Source: Blastococcus sp. LR1 (GTDB taxonomy: Bacteria > Actinomycetota > Actinomycetes > Mycobacteriales > Geodermatophilaceae). Taken from it: a stretch of DNA of 64,000 nucleotides. Below, one piece after another: positions 35,182 to 43,433 of the stretch (position 1 is the stretch's first letter; each line of letters begins with the position of its first letter). The translations under genes were made by a program, and so were the position numbers. The stretch lies in assembly GCF_020166105.1 (NCBI RefSeq), contig NZ_JAIUJY010000003.1:558001-622000 (forward strand), in the 5' to 3' direction. The notes below the pieces were generated by a model. The model did no database searches. It worked only from the letters and a program-made list of their open reading frames with translations, and was not told the DNA's origin.

Positions 35182-35510
35182 GCCCGGAAGATGTGCCGCC
35201 GGATGGCCGCGGCGTTGCCGAAGATGCGGATGCCGAGGACGACGACGACCGCCGTCGACAGCTGCGCGCCCACGCCGAGCTGGTCGCCGAGGAAGACGAT
35301 CAGGGCCGCGACGACGACGTTGGACACGAACGATATGACGAAGACCTTGGCGTCGAAGATGCCGTCCAGGCGGGCGCGGAACCCACCGAAGACGGCGTCC
35401 AGGGCGGCGACGACGGCGATCGGCAGATACGGCTGCAGCCACAGCGGGACCGTCGGGTCGAACAACAGCCCGAGGAGGATGCCCGCCGCGAGTCCGAGGA
35501 TCGGGATCAC
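35178..35510 (-). CDS. sbp: Small basic protein Sbp (DUF1290)
   Basis: The 110-residue protein has three hydrophobic segments: IPILGLAAGILLGLLF, LPIAVVAALDAVFGG and a long VFVISFVSNVVVAALIVFLG, with the family signature GFRARLDGIFDAK between the second and third. Sbp is encoded next to ftsZ region genes in Bacillus and next to the DUF881 genes in actinobacteria; a role in the divisome is suggested but not proven. GTG at 35510 has GGAGG 8 nt upstream and follows the other DUF881 gene by 4 nt. Both neighbours are DUF881 members, as in Rv1823-Rv1825. Confidence 0.85.
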   Translation of the reverse strand: MIPILGLAAGILLGLLFDPTVPLWLQPYLPIAVVAALDAVFGGFRARLDGIFDAKVFVISFVSNVVVAALIVFLGDQLGVGAQLSTAVVVVLGIRIFGNAAAIRRHIFRA

Positions 35511-35514
35511 GGGT

Positions 35515-36426
35515 TCAGCCTCCGGGCGAGGGGTCGGCGCCGGCATCCCGGCGGGTGGTGTCGAGGGGAACGGCTACGCGGAGTTCCGGCGGGCTGGCCG
35601 CGGGCAGGGACAGCTCGTCCTCCTTGGCGAAGTCGAAGCGCAGGCCGTAGTTCTTGGAGACCCACGCGACCGACCGCACCTCGGGATCGAGGAGGAAGGC
35701 CGCGGCGAGCTCATCGGGCTCCCCGATGGCACTGATCTCGTACGGGTTGGTGACCGGCCGGAAGTCGACCAGCACGGCCTCGCCGGCGAACCGGATGGCG
35801 CTGGTGGGCCCCAGCCGCTGGCCGTTGATGCTGATCGCCTCGGCGCCGGAGGCCCAGAGCGCGTTGACCACCTTCTGCAGGTCGCCGTCCTGGACGCGCT
35901 CGCCGCTGTTCTCCGACGTCCCCCCGCCGACGGGATCGTCGTCGGCGTCGGCCTCGGCGTTGGCCAGGGTGACCAGCAGGCCCGGACCGGTGACCGCCAC
36001 GGCGGCGGTCCCCTGCTCGGCCCGGGCCAGCGCGTCGAGGGCGCGCTGGCCGACGGCGGTGGCGGCGAGCAGGTCGTCGCTCGTGCGGCTGACCTCGGCG
36101 CGCAGCTCCTCGAGCTGGACGGCGAGGTCGTCGCTGACCGCGGACTCGTCCTGGATGTCGCGCACCAGCGCCGCGCGGATCTCCTGCCGGCCCTGCTCCC
36201 GGGCCGAGGCCTGGTTGTAGGTGACGGCGAGCAGCAGGCCGGCGACGGCCATCGTCAGGGCGACCAGGACCTGTGCGCGCGGTCTGCGTGACGCCGGCGG
36301 CTCGTCCCGCGCGGCACGGGCCTCGGCCGCCTGGGCGTAGGCGGGGTCCAGCGTCTCGGCGAGGACGTCGTCCAGCAGGGACGCGCCCAGGGACCGGACG
36401 CCGCCCGGCCGACGGGTGCCGGTCAC
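35515..36426 (-). CDS. DUF881 family membrane-anchored protein (Rv1823 type)
   Basis: The 303-residue paralogue of the Rv1825-type protein has a longer N-terminus, one membrane helix (about residues 52-70, VLVALTMAVAGLLLAVTYN), a coiled coil (DLAVQLEELRAEVSRTSDDLLAAT) and a full DUF881 domain with TGPGLLVTLANAEAD and the conserved LQKVVNALWASGAEAISINGQR. The C-terminus ends with an acidic and Pro-rich tail. GTG at 36426 overlaps the stop codon of the CDP-alcohol phosphatidyltransferase gene. The pair of DUF881 proteins with Sbp between them probably forms a membrane complex. Confidence 0.85.
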   Translation of the reverse strand: MTGTRRPGGVRSLGASLLDDVLAETLDPAYAQAAEARAARDEPPASRRPRAQVLVALTMAVAGLLLAVTYNQASAREQGRQEIRAALVRDIQDESAVSDDLAVQLEELRAEVSRTSDDLLAATAVGQRALDALARAEQGTAAVAVTGPGLLVTLANAEADADDDPVGGGTSENSGERVQDGDLQKVVNALWASGAEAISINGQRLGPTSAIRFAGEAVLVDFRPVTNPYEISAIGEPDELAAAFLLDPEVRSVAWVSKNYGLRFDFAKEDELSLPAASPPELRVAVPLDTTRRDAGADPSPGG

Positions 36427-37073
36427 GGCCTGCCGGCCGCCCGGTCGCGAGCGACCAGCCCGATCACCTGGACGACGTAGAAGGCCCCGGCCAGCAGGTA
36501 GAGGGCGGTGCCCCAGATGGTGAGCGCCCAGGCGAAGGGGGCGCAGACGGTCGCCAGCCACCCGTCGCCGTCGGCGATCAGGAGCCCCGGGAAGGCGTAG
36601 AGCAGCAGCAGCGTGGCGGCCTTGCCGAGGTAGTGCACCTGCAGCGGCGGATAGGAGCGGGCCCGCAGGACCAGGAGCATCACGCCGAGCACCAGCTCGC
36701 GGCCGACGAGCGCCACGACGATCCACAACGGGATCACCTCGCGCAGCGCGAGCGCGATCAGCGTGCTGACGATGTAGAGCCGGTCGGCGGCGGGGTCCAG
36801 CAGCGCACCGAGCTTGCTGCCCTGGTCGAGGATGCGGGCGAGCTTGCCGTCGGCCCAGTCGGTGAACCCCGAGACCATGAGCACGGCGATCGCCCAGCCG
36901 TCCTCCTCCGGGCCCAGCAGGAGCCACAGGAACAGCGGGACGCCGAGCAGCCGCAGGACCGACAGCGCGTTGGGCACCGTCCAGATCCGGTCGGGCAGCT
37001 CCTCGCGGTTGCCGACCGCGGGCGTGCCCGGGGGTACGGCTGCGGGCGCCGACGGCCCGTTCGACGACGTCAC
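36423..37073 (-). CDS. CDP-alcohol phosphatidyltransferase family protein (PgsA2/Rv1822 type)
   Basis: The 216-residue membrane protein contains the complete catalytic signature D-x2-D-G-x2-A-R-x8-G-x3-D-x3-D (about residues 71-98: DWADGKLARILDQGSKLGAL, continuing to the final aspartate), which binds metal and CDP. Six hydrophobic segments are visible. It should transfer a phosphatidyl group from CDP-diacylglycerol to an alcohol; Rv1822 is annotated as PgsA2, but the alcohol acceptor is not certain and cardiolipin synthesis is an alternative. Its GTG has GGAGG upstream. It is the first gene of the long cluster in transcribed order. Confidence 0.85.
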   Translation of the reverse strand: MTSSNGPSAPAAVPPGTPAVGNREELPDRIWTVPNALSVLRLLGVPLFLWLLLGPEEDGWAIAVLMVSGFTDWADGKLARILDQGSKLGALLDPAADRLYIVSTLIALALREVIPLWIVVALVGRELVLGVMLLVLRARSYPPLQVHYLGKAATLLLLYAFPGLLIADGDGWLATVCAPFAWALTIWGTALYLLAGAFYVVQVIGLVARDRAAGRP

Positions 37074-37141
37074 GCTTCCTCCAGCCCCTGCACCACCTGC
37101 CCCGAGGCTAGCCGAAGGACCCCGTCCCCCTCCCCGCTCGC

Positions 37142-37158
37142 AGGCTCGCGGCGAGCCT
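37142..37158 (-). terminator. Hairpin after the EF-G2 gene
   Basis: AGGCTCGC and GCGAGCCT (8 pairs on paper, fewer once a loop is allowed) are separated by one base, 18 nt downstream of the EF-G2 stop codon in the minus direction. The stem is GC-rich without a T-tract. It may separate EF-G2 from the phosphatidyltransferase cluster. Confidence 0.4.
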
Positions 37159-37175
37159 CCGGACGCGGCCAGGGG

Positions 37176-39251
37176 TCAGGCGGGCACCGCGAGGGGCGAG
37201 GGAGCCGGTTCGTAGCCCAGCGGGCGGCGGTCGAAGGTGGCCGTTCCGTGCGTGACCGACCGGAGGACGCCGGGATAGCCGAGCAGTTCCACCTCGGGCA
37301 CCTCGGCGCGCACCGTGGACCGGTTCTGCTCCGGGTCCGCCTCGCTCCCGGTGACGCGGGCCCGCCGGGCCGAGAGGTCGCTCATCACCGCCCCCACGTA
37401 CTCGGCCGGCACGAGCACCTCGATCTCGCACCACGGCTCCAGGACCTGCGTGCCCACCGCGGCCGCGAGCTCCCGCAGCGCCAGCGCCCCGGCGGCCTGG
37501 AACGCGGCGTCCGAGGAGTCGACGCTGTGCGCCTTCCCGTCGACCAGGGTCACGTGGACGTCGACGACCGGACGGTCGTCGTGCACGCCCCGCTGCGCCT
37601 GGGCGCGGATCCCCTTCTCCACGCTCGCGTGGTACTGCCCCGGAACGGTGCCGCCCACGATGCGCTGGTCGAAGACGACGCCCGATCCCGGCGGCCCCGG
37701 CTCCCCCTCGACCACCACGACGGCGTACTGCCCGTGCCCGCCGGACTGCTTGACGTGCCGGCCGGTCACCCGGGCCGACCCCCGCAGCGTCTCGACCAGC
37801 GGCACCCGCACCGGAACCGTGGTGACGGCGACGCCGTGCCGCGTCCTGAGCCGGTCGAGCAGCACCTCCGCGTGCCCGTCCCCCACGCACCAGAGGATCA
37901 GCTGCCCGGTGTCGGCACGGCGCTCCAGCCGCACGGTGGGGTCCTCCGCCACCAGCCGGCTCAGGGCGGTGGCCATCCGGTCCTCGTCGGCGTGGGACGC
38001 GGCCTCGATCGCGACCGGCAGCTGGGGCACCGGCAGGTTCCACGGCGGCACGAGCCTCGGGTCCGCAGGCTCGCTGAGGGTGTCGCCGGTCTCCGCGGTG
38101 GAGAGCTTGGCGACGGCGCAGACGTCACCGGCCGGGCAGTGGCTCACCGGGCGCAGCGTCGCTCCCAGGGGCGAGGTCAGCACCCCGATCCGCTCGTCGG
38201 CGTCGTGGTCGGGATGGCCGCGGTCGGCGAGCCCGTGCCCGGAGACGTGCACGGCGACGTCGGGGCGCAGGGTGCCGGAGAAGACCCGCACCAGCGAGAT
38301 CCGTCCGACGTAGGGGTCGGTCGTCGTCTTGACGACCTCGGCCACCAGCGGGCCGTCGGGGTCGCAGGTCAGTGCCGGCGCCGGCGAGCCGTCGGGCCTG
38401 GTGTCGGGCGGGCAGCCGTGCTCGGCCGGGCACGGGAAGGCGTCGCCGAGGAGGTCCAGCAGTTCACCGATGCCGACGCCGGTGAGCGGGGAGGCGCAGA
38501 GCACCGGGTGGAAGTGCCCGCGGGCGACGGCGGTCTCCAGATCGGCCACCAGGTCGGCCACCGCCAGCTCGTCGCCGGCGAGGTAGCGCTCCAGAAGCGT
38601 CTCGTCCTCGCTCTCGCCGATGATGCCCTCGATGAGCTCGGCCCGGAGCCGGTCGGCGTCCCGGCCGGCGCCGCTGCGGGCCGGTGGCTCCAGCAGGGTC
38701 AGCAGGCCGCGCGCCGCGCCGTCGGCTCCCCGGTCGACCAGGTGCAGGGGGTGCACCCCCGCTCCCAGCATCAGCTGGGCCAGGCGGACGGCCTCGTCGA
38801 CATCGGCGCGCGCCCGGTCGATCTGGGTGAGGACGACGGCCCGCGGCAGCCCGACCGCGGAGCACTCCTGCCACAGCTGCACGGTGGCGGCGTCCATGCC
38901 GTTGACGGCGGAGACGACGAAGAGCGCCGAGTCCGCGGCGCGCAGCCCGGCCCGCACCTCCCCCACGAAGTCCGGCGACCCGGGGGTGTCGAGCAGGGTG
39001 ATGCGGCGGCCGCCGTGCTCGAAGGTGGCGACCCCGAGCGACACCGAGCGCTGCTGGCGGATCTCGACCTCCTCGGTGTCGAGGCAGGTCGTGCCGTCCT
39101 CCACGCGGCCGGCACGTGACACCGCTCCGGCGGCAGCCAGGAGGGCCTCGGCCAGCGTCGTCTTGCCTGCGCCGGAGTGACCGACCAGGGCCACGTTGCG
39201 CACGTCGGCCGCGGGCCGGGGGGCCGGTGCCGTTCCGGTGTCCTTCGCCAC
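37176..39251 (-). CDS. Elongation factor G-like protein EF-G2
   Basis: The 691-residue protein has all EF-G domains but diverges from the housekeeping factor. The P-loop GHSGAGKTT (about residues 24-32) and DTPGSPDFVGEVRAG (G3, about 88-102) are intact. The G4 motif normally NKxD reads TQIDRARAD here, and the Gly-Glu-rich effector and switch regions are altered, as in the Rv0120c group of actinobacteria. Such proteins have GTPase activity but an unclear role, possibly ribosome recycling under special conditions. GTG at 39251 has GGGAG 5 nt before it. It is transcribed alone. Confidence 0.88.
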   Translation of the reverse strand: MAKDTGTAPAPRPAADVRNVALVGHSGAGKTTLAEALLAAAGAVSRAGRVEDGTTCLDTEEVEIRQQRSVSLGVATFEHGGRRITLLDTPGSPDFVGEVRAGLRAADSALFVVSAVNGMDAATVQLWQECSAVGLPRAVVLTQIDRARADVDEAVRLAQLMLGAGVHPLHLVDRGADGAARGLLTLLEPPARSGAGRDADRLRAELIEGIIGESEDETLLERYLAGDELAVADLVADLETAVARGHFHPVLCASPLTGVGIGELLDLLGDAFPCPAEHGCPPDTRPDGSPAPALTCDPDGPLVAEVVKTTTDPYVGRISLVRVFSGTLRPDVAVHVSGHGLADRGHPDHDADERIGVLTSPLGATLRPVSHCPAGDVCAVAKLSTAETGDTLSEPADPRLVPPWNLPVPQLPVAIEAASHADEDRMATALSRLVAEDPTVRLERRADTGQLILWCVGDGHAEVLLDRLRTRHGVAVTTVPVRVPLVETLRGSARVTGRHVKQSGGHGQYAVVVVEGEPGPPGSGVVFDQRIVGGTVPGQYHASVEKGIRAQAQRGVHDDRPVVDVHVTLVDGKAHSVDSSDAAFQAAGALALRELAAAVGTQVLEPWCEIEVLVPAEYVGAVMSDLSARRARVTGSEADPEQNRSTVRAEVPEVELLGYPGVLRSVTHGTATFDRRPLGYEPAPSPLAVPA

Positions 39252-39314
39252 GGCGACTCCCGACGACGCTCGACTGTGGTCCGCGTCACAGCCTGCCCGC
39301 CTTCGCGCGAGCGA

Positions 39315-39833
39315 TCAAGGGGCCGGTGAACGCTCCGTCGCCCGGCGGGCCATCTCCCGGAGCCCGCGCCGGTGGATCAGCCATCCTCCGACGATCAGCA
39401 CCACCCCGGAGGCGAGGAAGGCGAGATCCCAGCTCAGCGGGCCGCCCAGGTCGTCGCGCACGTGGTGGACGCCCAGCAGCTGGTGGTCGATCAGCCCCTC
39501 CACGAGGTTGAACAGACCCCAGCCGGCGACGACCAGCCCGAGGTGGAAGCTCCAGCTCGGCGCGATCCGGCCCTGCCGCCAGGCGACGAGAGCGGTGAGG
39601 GTCCCGGCGAAGGTCAGCACCCAGGTGGCGAGGTGGAAGAGACCGTCGGCGGTCGTGTTCAGCTCCAGCCCGGCGACCGTCGTGGGCTCCTCGACCGCGC
39701 TGACCATGTGGTGCCACTGGAGGATCTGGTGCAGCACGATGCCGTCGAGGAAGCCGCCGAAGCCGAGCCCGTAGAGGAGCCCGGTGGCGCGGGAGGGCAG
39801 CCGCTCCCGCACCCGGGTGTCGGGAATCGCCAT
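39315..39833 (-). CDS. DUF2243 family membrane protein
   Basis: The 172-residue protein has four hydrophobic segments and the DUF2243 signature GFGGFLDGIVLHQILQWHHM (about residues 24-43), where the repeated histidines suggest metal or haem contact within the membrane. A second family block GLFNLVEGLIDHQLLGVHHVR follows around residue 105. Function is unknown; members are often found next to cytochrome c oxidase assembly genes, which is not the case here. ATG at 39833 begins a conserved MAIPDT; the gene is divergent from the small protein gene at 39888. Confidence 0.82.
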   Translation of the reverse strand: MAIPDTRVRERLPSRATGLLYGLGFGGFLDGIVLHQILQWHHMVSAVEEPTTVAGLELNTTADGLFHLATWVLTFAGTLTALVAWRQGRIAPSWSFHLGLVVAGWGLFNLVEGLIDHQLLGVHHVRDDLGGPLSWDLAFLASGVVLIVGGWLIHRRGLREMARRATERSPAP

Positions 39834-39887
39834 GGCGGGCCGCTACCCCCTTCTCCGGGCCGGCACCCGCCCGCGCATGCTGGAGGC

Positions 39888-40091
39888 ATGAGCACGAGCG
39901 ACCACGCCGCCGGCCGGGAACAGGCGACGGGCACGTCCCACGCCGTCCTCCGCAGCACTGCGGACCTGCCCGCCCCGTGGGCGGCGATCTGCGGCGCGTC
40001 GGTGGACGTCGTCCAGGGCCGGTGGAACGGTCCGCGCGGGCTCGGCTCGGACAAGCCCTGCGCGGACTGCCGACGGCTCGCCGAGAGCTGA
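39888..40091 (+). CDS. Small Cys-containing hypothetical protein
   Basis: A 67-residue frame with an ATG directly after a GGAGG (spacing of only one base), ending just before the stop of a convergent gene. The C-terminal half contains AAICGASVDVVQGRW and KPCADCRRLAE, so three cysteines (C-x24-C-x2-C) could bind a metal. I do not recognise the family. The composition of the N-terminal part is uninformative. It is kept as a probable small gene with moderate confidence. Confidence 0.45.
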   Translation: MSTSDHAAGREQATGTSHAVLRSTADLPAPWAAICGASVDVVQGRWNGPRGLGSDKPCADCRRLAES

Positions 40092-40093
40092 GC

Positions 40094-40678
40094 TCAGCGC
40101 CGGACCGCCCGCGCCAGCCGCCGGGCACCGACGACGGCCACCCCGGCCGCGAGCACCCACGGCCCGCCGACGACCACTGGGTCGAGCACGTGGTGCCGTG
40201 CGTCGACCCGGCCACGCCGGGAGCTCAGACCGCCATGGGTGAACTCCGCGCGCATACCGGTGGCCGGGACGTCCGGCCGCAGGGTGGCGAAGGACCTCAG
40301 GTGGCTCCCCCATGCGTCCACGCGGTCGCCGACGACCAGCAGCATCCAGTGCGCCAGGCGGCCCTCGCTGAAGCGCTCGTAGGCGAGCCGGCGGATCGCC
40401 CCCGACGCGCCCGTCAGCGGCTGGGCGGTCCCGAACACCGGCGTCACGAACGCGTGCTCGATGGACCGCTCGCGACCCTCGCTCCCGGGCTGACGCTCGG
40501 GGAACTCCCAGTGGGCTCCGGTGGTCTCCGGCGCGTAGCGCAGCTTGGGGTGCGACGGGCGGTCCGCCGGGTCCAGGTCCGCGCCCCAGCCGGGGATGCG
40601 CGCCCGCAGCTGCTCGTTGGTCTCCCGGACCGTCCGCTTGTCGCGGACGTAGGCGGTGGGGATGTCGTTCTCGGTCAT
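40094..40678 (-). CDS. Conserved hypothetical protein with C-terminal membrane segment
   Basis: The 194-residue protein has no domain I can name. It contains a hydrophilic region with WEFPERQ and RSIEHAFVTPVFG (about residues 57-84), a hydrophobic stretch LAHWMLLVVGDRV (about 108-120), and a C-terminal helix (about 168-185, VVVGGPWVLAAGVAVVGARR) that should anchor it in the membrane. It lies 10 bp downstream of the alcohol dehydrogenase gene in the same direction, so co-expression is likely. The clustering with a formaldehyde-dehydrogenase-like enzyme is the only functional hint. Confidence 0.6.
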   Translation of the reverse strand: MTENDIPTAYVRDKRTVRETNEQLRARIPGWGADLDPADRPSHPKLRYAPETTGAHWEFPERQPGSEGRERSIEHAFVTPVFGTAQPLTGASGAIRRLAYERFSEGRLAHWMLLVVGDRVDAWGSHLRSFATLRPDVPATGMRAEFTHGGLSSRRGRVDARHHVLDPVVVGGPWVLAAGVAVVGARRLARAVRR

Positions 40679-40688
40679 CGTCGCTCCC

Positions 40689-41837
40689 TCAGGCCGCGCT
40701 GGGCACGATCAGCGGCTTGATGCAGCCGTCGAGCTTGTTGGAGAACACGTGGTAGGCCTCGGGGATCTCCTCGAGCGGGAACCGGTGGGTCACCATCTCG
40801 CTCGGCTTGAGGTAGCCGTTGCGGATGTGCTCGAACAGGCGCGGCCACTGGCGCTTCACCGGCGCCTGGTTCATCCGCAGGGTCAGCCCCTTGTTCAGCG
40901 CGTCGCCGAACTTCACCGCGTTCGGGATCGGCCCGTAGGCGCCCATCACCGAGATCGTGCCGCCCTTGCGGGCGCCGTCGATGGCCCAGTTCAGCGCCAC
41001 CGGGGAGCCACCCTGCATCTTGAGCTTGGCGCCGGCGACGTGCTGCAGCAGGTTGCCGTCGGCCTCGGCGCCCACGCACTCGATGACGACGTCGGCACCC
41101 AGGTAGTCGGTCTGCTTCTTCAGCTCGACCACGATGTCCTGGTACTCGGCGAAGTTGAGCGTCTCGGCGTGCGCGAAGTCCCGCGCCTTCTCCAGCCGGT
41201 AGTCCAGGTGGTCGACGACGATCACCCGCCCGGCGCCCATCAGCCACGAGGACTGGGCGGCGACCAGGCCCACCGGGCCGGCGCCGAAGACGACGACGGT
41301 GTCGCCCTCGGAGATGTCGCCCAGCTGGGCCCCGAAGTAGCCGGTGGACGTCGCGTCGGTGAGCAGGACGGCGTCCTCGTCGCTCATCCAGTCCGGGATC
41401 TTCGCCGGGCCGACATCGGCGAACGGCACGCGCACGTACTCCGCCTGCCCGCCGTCATACCCGCCGGTGGTGTGCGAGTAGCCGTAGATGCCGCCGACCG
41501 CGGTCGCGTTGGCGTTCACGTTGTGGCAGTTGGAGTAGAGGCCGCGGGCGCAGAACCAGCACGACCCGCAGTAGATGTTGAACGGGACCATCACCCGGTC
41601 CCCGACCTTCAGGTTCTGCACCGAGGAGCCGACCTCGTGCACGACGCCGATGAACTCGTGGCCGAAGGTGTGGCCGATCCGGGTGTCCGGCATCAGCCCG
41701 TGATAGAGGTGCAGGTCCGATCCGCAGATGGCGGCGAGCGTCACGCGGATGATCGCGTCGTTCGGGTGCTCGATCGCCGGGATGTCCTTCTCCTCGACCC
41801 GAATCTTGTAGGGGCCGCGGTAGACCATCGCTCGCAT
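40689..41837 (-). CDS. Zinc-dependent alcohol dehydrogenase, FdhA-like
   Basis: The 382-residue medium-chain dehydrogenase has the catalytic zinc ligand Cys in AAICGSDLHLYHG (about residues 35-47), HTFGHEFIGVV (about 56-66) with the second ligand, and the structural zinc set in CGSCWFCARGLYSNC (about 90-104). The NAD-binding motif is VVVFGAGPVGLVAA (about 179-192). Length and the inserted segments are closest to glutathione-independent formaldehyde dehydrogenase-like enzymes. It should oxidise a small alcohol or aldehyde adduct with NAD. The ATG at 41837 is used; a later ATG at 41828 is possible. Divergent from an arsR-like gene, 156 bp away. Confidence 0.88.
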   Translation of the reverse strand: MRAMVYRGPYKIRVEEKDIPAIEHPNDAIIRVTLAAICGSDLHLYHGLMPDTRIGHTFGHEFIGVVHEVGSSVQNLKVGDRVMVPFNIYCGSCWFCARGLYSNCHNVNANATAVGGIYGYSHTTGGYDGGQAEYVRVPFADVGPAKIPDWMSDEDAVLLTDATSTGYFGAQLGDISEGDTVVVFGAGPVGLVAAQSSWLMGAGRVIVVDHLDYRLEKARDFAHAETLNFAEYQDIVVELKKQTDYLGADVVIECVGAEADGNLLQHVAGAKLKMQGGSPVALNWAIDGARKGGTISVMGAYGPIPNAVKFGDALNKGLTLRMNQAPVKRQWPRLFEHIRNGYLKPSEMVTHRFPLEEIPEAYHVFSNKLDGCIKPLIVPSAA

Positions 41838-41956
41838 GCGCGTCGCTCTCGTACGGGGAGCCGCCGGTTCGCGCGCGGCTCGGGCAGGGCGCGCCGGCAC
41901 TGCTCACCGGCACCTGTGAGCCTCCGTCATGACCGCGACTCCGGCCGCCGAAACGC

Positions 41957-41986
41957 TTGACAGGCAAGCCGCTACTTGCCTTTACT
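41957..41986 (+). promoter_or_regulatory. Promoter with operator in the spacer, arsR-like gene
   Basis: TTGACA (41957-41962) and a -10-like TTTACT (41981-41986) are 18 nt apart, and the GTG of the arsR-like gene follows 7 nt later, which fits a leaderless mRNA. The spacer is occupied by the inverted repeat AGGCAAG-ccgcta-CTTGCCT (41962-41981). A dimeric repressor bound there would block RNA polymerase, so autoregulation by the downstream repressor is likely. Confidence 0.7.
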
Positions 41987-41993
41987 GAACCGC

Positions 41994-42287
41994 GTGGACG
42001 CCGACCCGGAGCTGTTCAGGGCTCTCGGCGATGCGACCCGCCGCGTGATCCTCGACGAGCTGACCGACCGCGACGGTCAGACGCTGTTCGAGATCTGCGG
42101 TCGGCTGGCCATGAAGCACGGCCTCACCTCCTCGCGCCAGGCCATCTCCCAGCACCTCGCGGTGCTCGAGGGCGCCGGCCTCGTGCGCACCCGGCGGGAG
42201 GGCCGCTACAAGTTCCACCACCTCGATACGGGCCCGCTCCGTGCGCTCGTCGAGCGGTGGCCCATCGACCGAGAGGCACCCCCGTGA
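41994..42287 (+). CDS. ArsR-family transcriptional regulator
   Basis: The 97-residue winged-helix repressor contains LFRALGDATRRVILDEL (helix 1-2, about residues 6-22), RQAISQHLAVLEGAGLVRTRREGRYKFHHL (recognition helix and wing, about 50-80). No metal-binding cysteine pair of the classical arsenic or cadmium sensors is visible; the only cysteine is in FEICGRLA. This subgroup is commonly paired with VOC or SRPBCC partner genes, and here the VOC gene overlaps by 4 bp. The GTG at 41994 fits the leaderless promoter. Confidence 0.88.
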   Translation: MDADPELFRALGDATRRVILDELTDRDGQTLFEICGRLAMKHGLTSSRQAISQHLAVLEGAGLVRTRREGRYKFHHLDTGPLRALVERWPIDREAPP

Positions 42288-42673
42288 TCCGCATCAACGT
42301 CACCAGCGTGTACGTCGACGACCAGGCCAAGGCGCTGGCGTTCTACACCGAGAAGCTCGGGTTCGTGAAGAAGACCGACGTGCCCGCCGGAGAAGGCCGC
42401 TGGCTCACCGTCGTCTCCCCCGCCGAGCCCGACGGCGTCGAGCTGCTGCTGGAGCCGACCGGCCACCCGGCGGCGAAGGTCTACAAGGAGGCGCTGGTCG
42501 CCGACGGGATCCCGTTCACCTCGTTCGCCGTGGACGACGTCCACACCGAGGCCGAGCGGCTCAAGGGGCTCGGCGTCGTCTTCACCCAGGACCCGGTGGA
42601 CTACGGCCCCGTCGTCGTCGCCGTCCTCGACGACACCTGCGGCAACCTCATCCAGCTCGCCACGATGAAGTAG
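42284..42673 (+). CDS. VOC family protein paired with ArsR
   Basis: The 129-residue glyoxalase-fold protein has INVTSVYVDDQAKALAFYTEKLGFV at the N-terminus and FTSFAVDDVHTEAERLKGLGV in the middle, with GPVVVAVLDDTCGNLIQL at the end, where the D-x2-G-N-x-I-Q-L turn places the third metal ligand region. Its GTG overlaps the arsR stop (GTGA), forming a two-gene operon with an operator in the promoter. This pairing suggests that the VOC protein acts on, or sequesters, the ligand sensed by the regulator. The ligand is unknown. Confidence 0.85.
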   Translation: MIRINVTSVYVDDQAKALAFYTEKLGFVKKTDVPAGEGRWLTVVSPAEPDGVELLLEPTGHPAAKVYKEALVADGIPFTSFAVDDVHTEAERLKGLGVVFTQDPVDYGPVVVAVLDDTCGNLIQLATMK

Positions 42674-42710
42674 CCGCGCTCAGCCCCCACCATCGCCAGG
42701 AACGCTCGCT

Positions 42711-43433
42711 TCACCAGTGCACGAGCGCCGGTCTGTACTCCTCGGAGTCGACGGCGTCAGTGCGTTCTACAGCCCAGCCCAGCCCGCGAAGCACGTCAGC
42801 GGTGTGGTCCTGCGCATCCCTGATGGTGGCAGCCAGTTGACGTAGGCGCCAGCGACGCCTTCCCTCTTCCAGAACCCTCAGCCAGCCATCTCGCCGATCG
42901 ATTCCGCACTCCTGGATCAAGAACTGCAGGAAGTCCTCGAGACAGGGCCGAAATCGCTCCCCGCCCACGGGGATGTGCAGCGATCCGAGGTCGTGCGGCA
43001 TGTTCACCCGCGTCGGGTCGAGGGCATGGGCGCGGGCGAGCAGGTGGGAGAAGGCGCCGCGTTCAGCGTGAAACTGCCAGTGGGCCGATGGCGCCCGGTC
43101 CATGTCAGCCCGGTAGTCCAGGCGGATGAGCGGTTGCCGGTGCAGCGTCGACTTCACGATGAAGTCGGACCTGACGGTTTTGAGGAAGGTTTCGCTCCGG
43201 TCGAGCGAGAGGAACATCGCCAGGGACAGCGTCGCCAGTACCTCACCGCCCACCAGCAGAGGGATGTCGTGCCGCCCCTCCGGCCCCACCACATAACGCT
43301 CCAGGTCGGGCGCCCGACGGGAGACGATCCTGTGGGAGCCAGGCAGGACGCCGACCAGTGTGTCCTCGATGTCCGTTGCGAACCTTGCCGAGGCGCCTTC
43401 GAGCGACTCGGCGGGCTCTCGGGGATCACTCAC
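42711..43433 (-). CDS. Unrecognised 240-residue protein, second gene of a two-gene cassette
   Basis: I do not recognise this protein. Visible features are an N-terminal region with LERYVVGPEGRHDIPLLVGGE, a hydrophobic beta-rich segment (VLATLSLAMFLSLDRSETFL), then RLDYRADMDRAPSAHWQFHAERGAF with two histidines, PHDLGSLHIPVGGERF with two more, and a helical C-terminus (EEGRRRWRLRQLAATIRDAQDHTADVLRGL). The HD and HxH-like elements could be metal ligands. It overlaps the preceding small gene by 8 bp, a coupling typical of toxin-antitoxin-like pairs. Codon usage is less biased to GC than its neighbours, suggesting an accessory origin. Confidence 0.6.
   Translation of the reverse strand: MSDPREPAESLEGASARFATDIEDTLVGVLPGSHRIVSRRAPDLERYVVGPEGRHDIPLLVGGEVLATLSLAMFLSLDRSETFLKTVRSDFIVKSTLHRQPLIRLDYRADMDRAPSAHWQFHAERGAFSHLLARAHALDPTRVNMPHDLGSLHIPVGGERFRPCLEDFLQFLIQECGIDRRDGWLRVLEEGRRRWRLRQLAATIRDAQDHTADVLRGLGWAVERTDAVDSEEYRPALVHW

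Noticed and set aside
36273-39119. Open frame of about 950 codons on the plus strand opposite EF-G2
   Set aside because: Same shadow effect; no domain, no ribosome site, and EF-G2 on the other strand is unmistakable.
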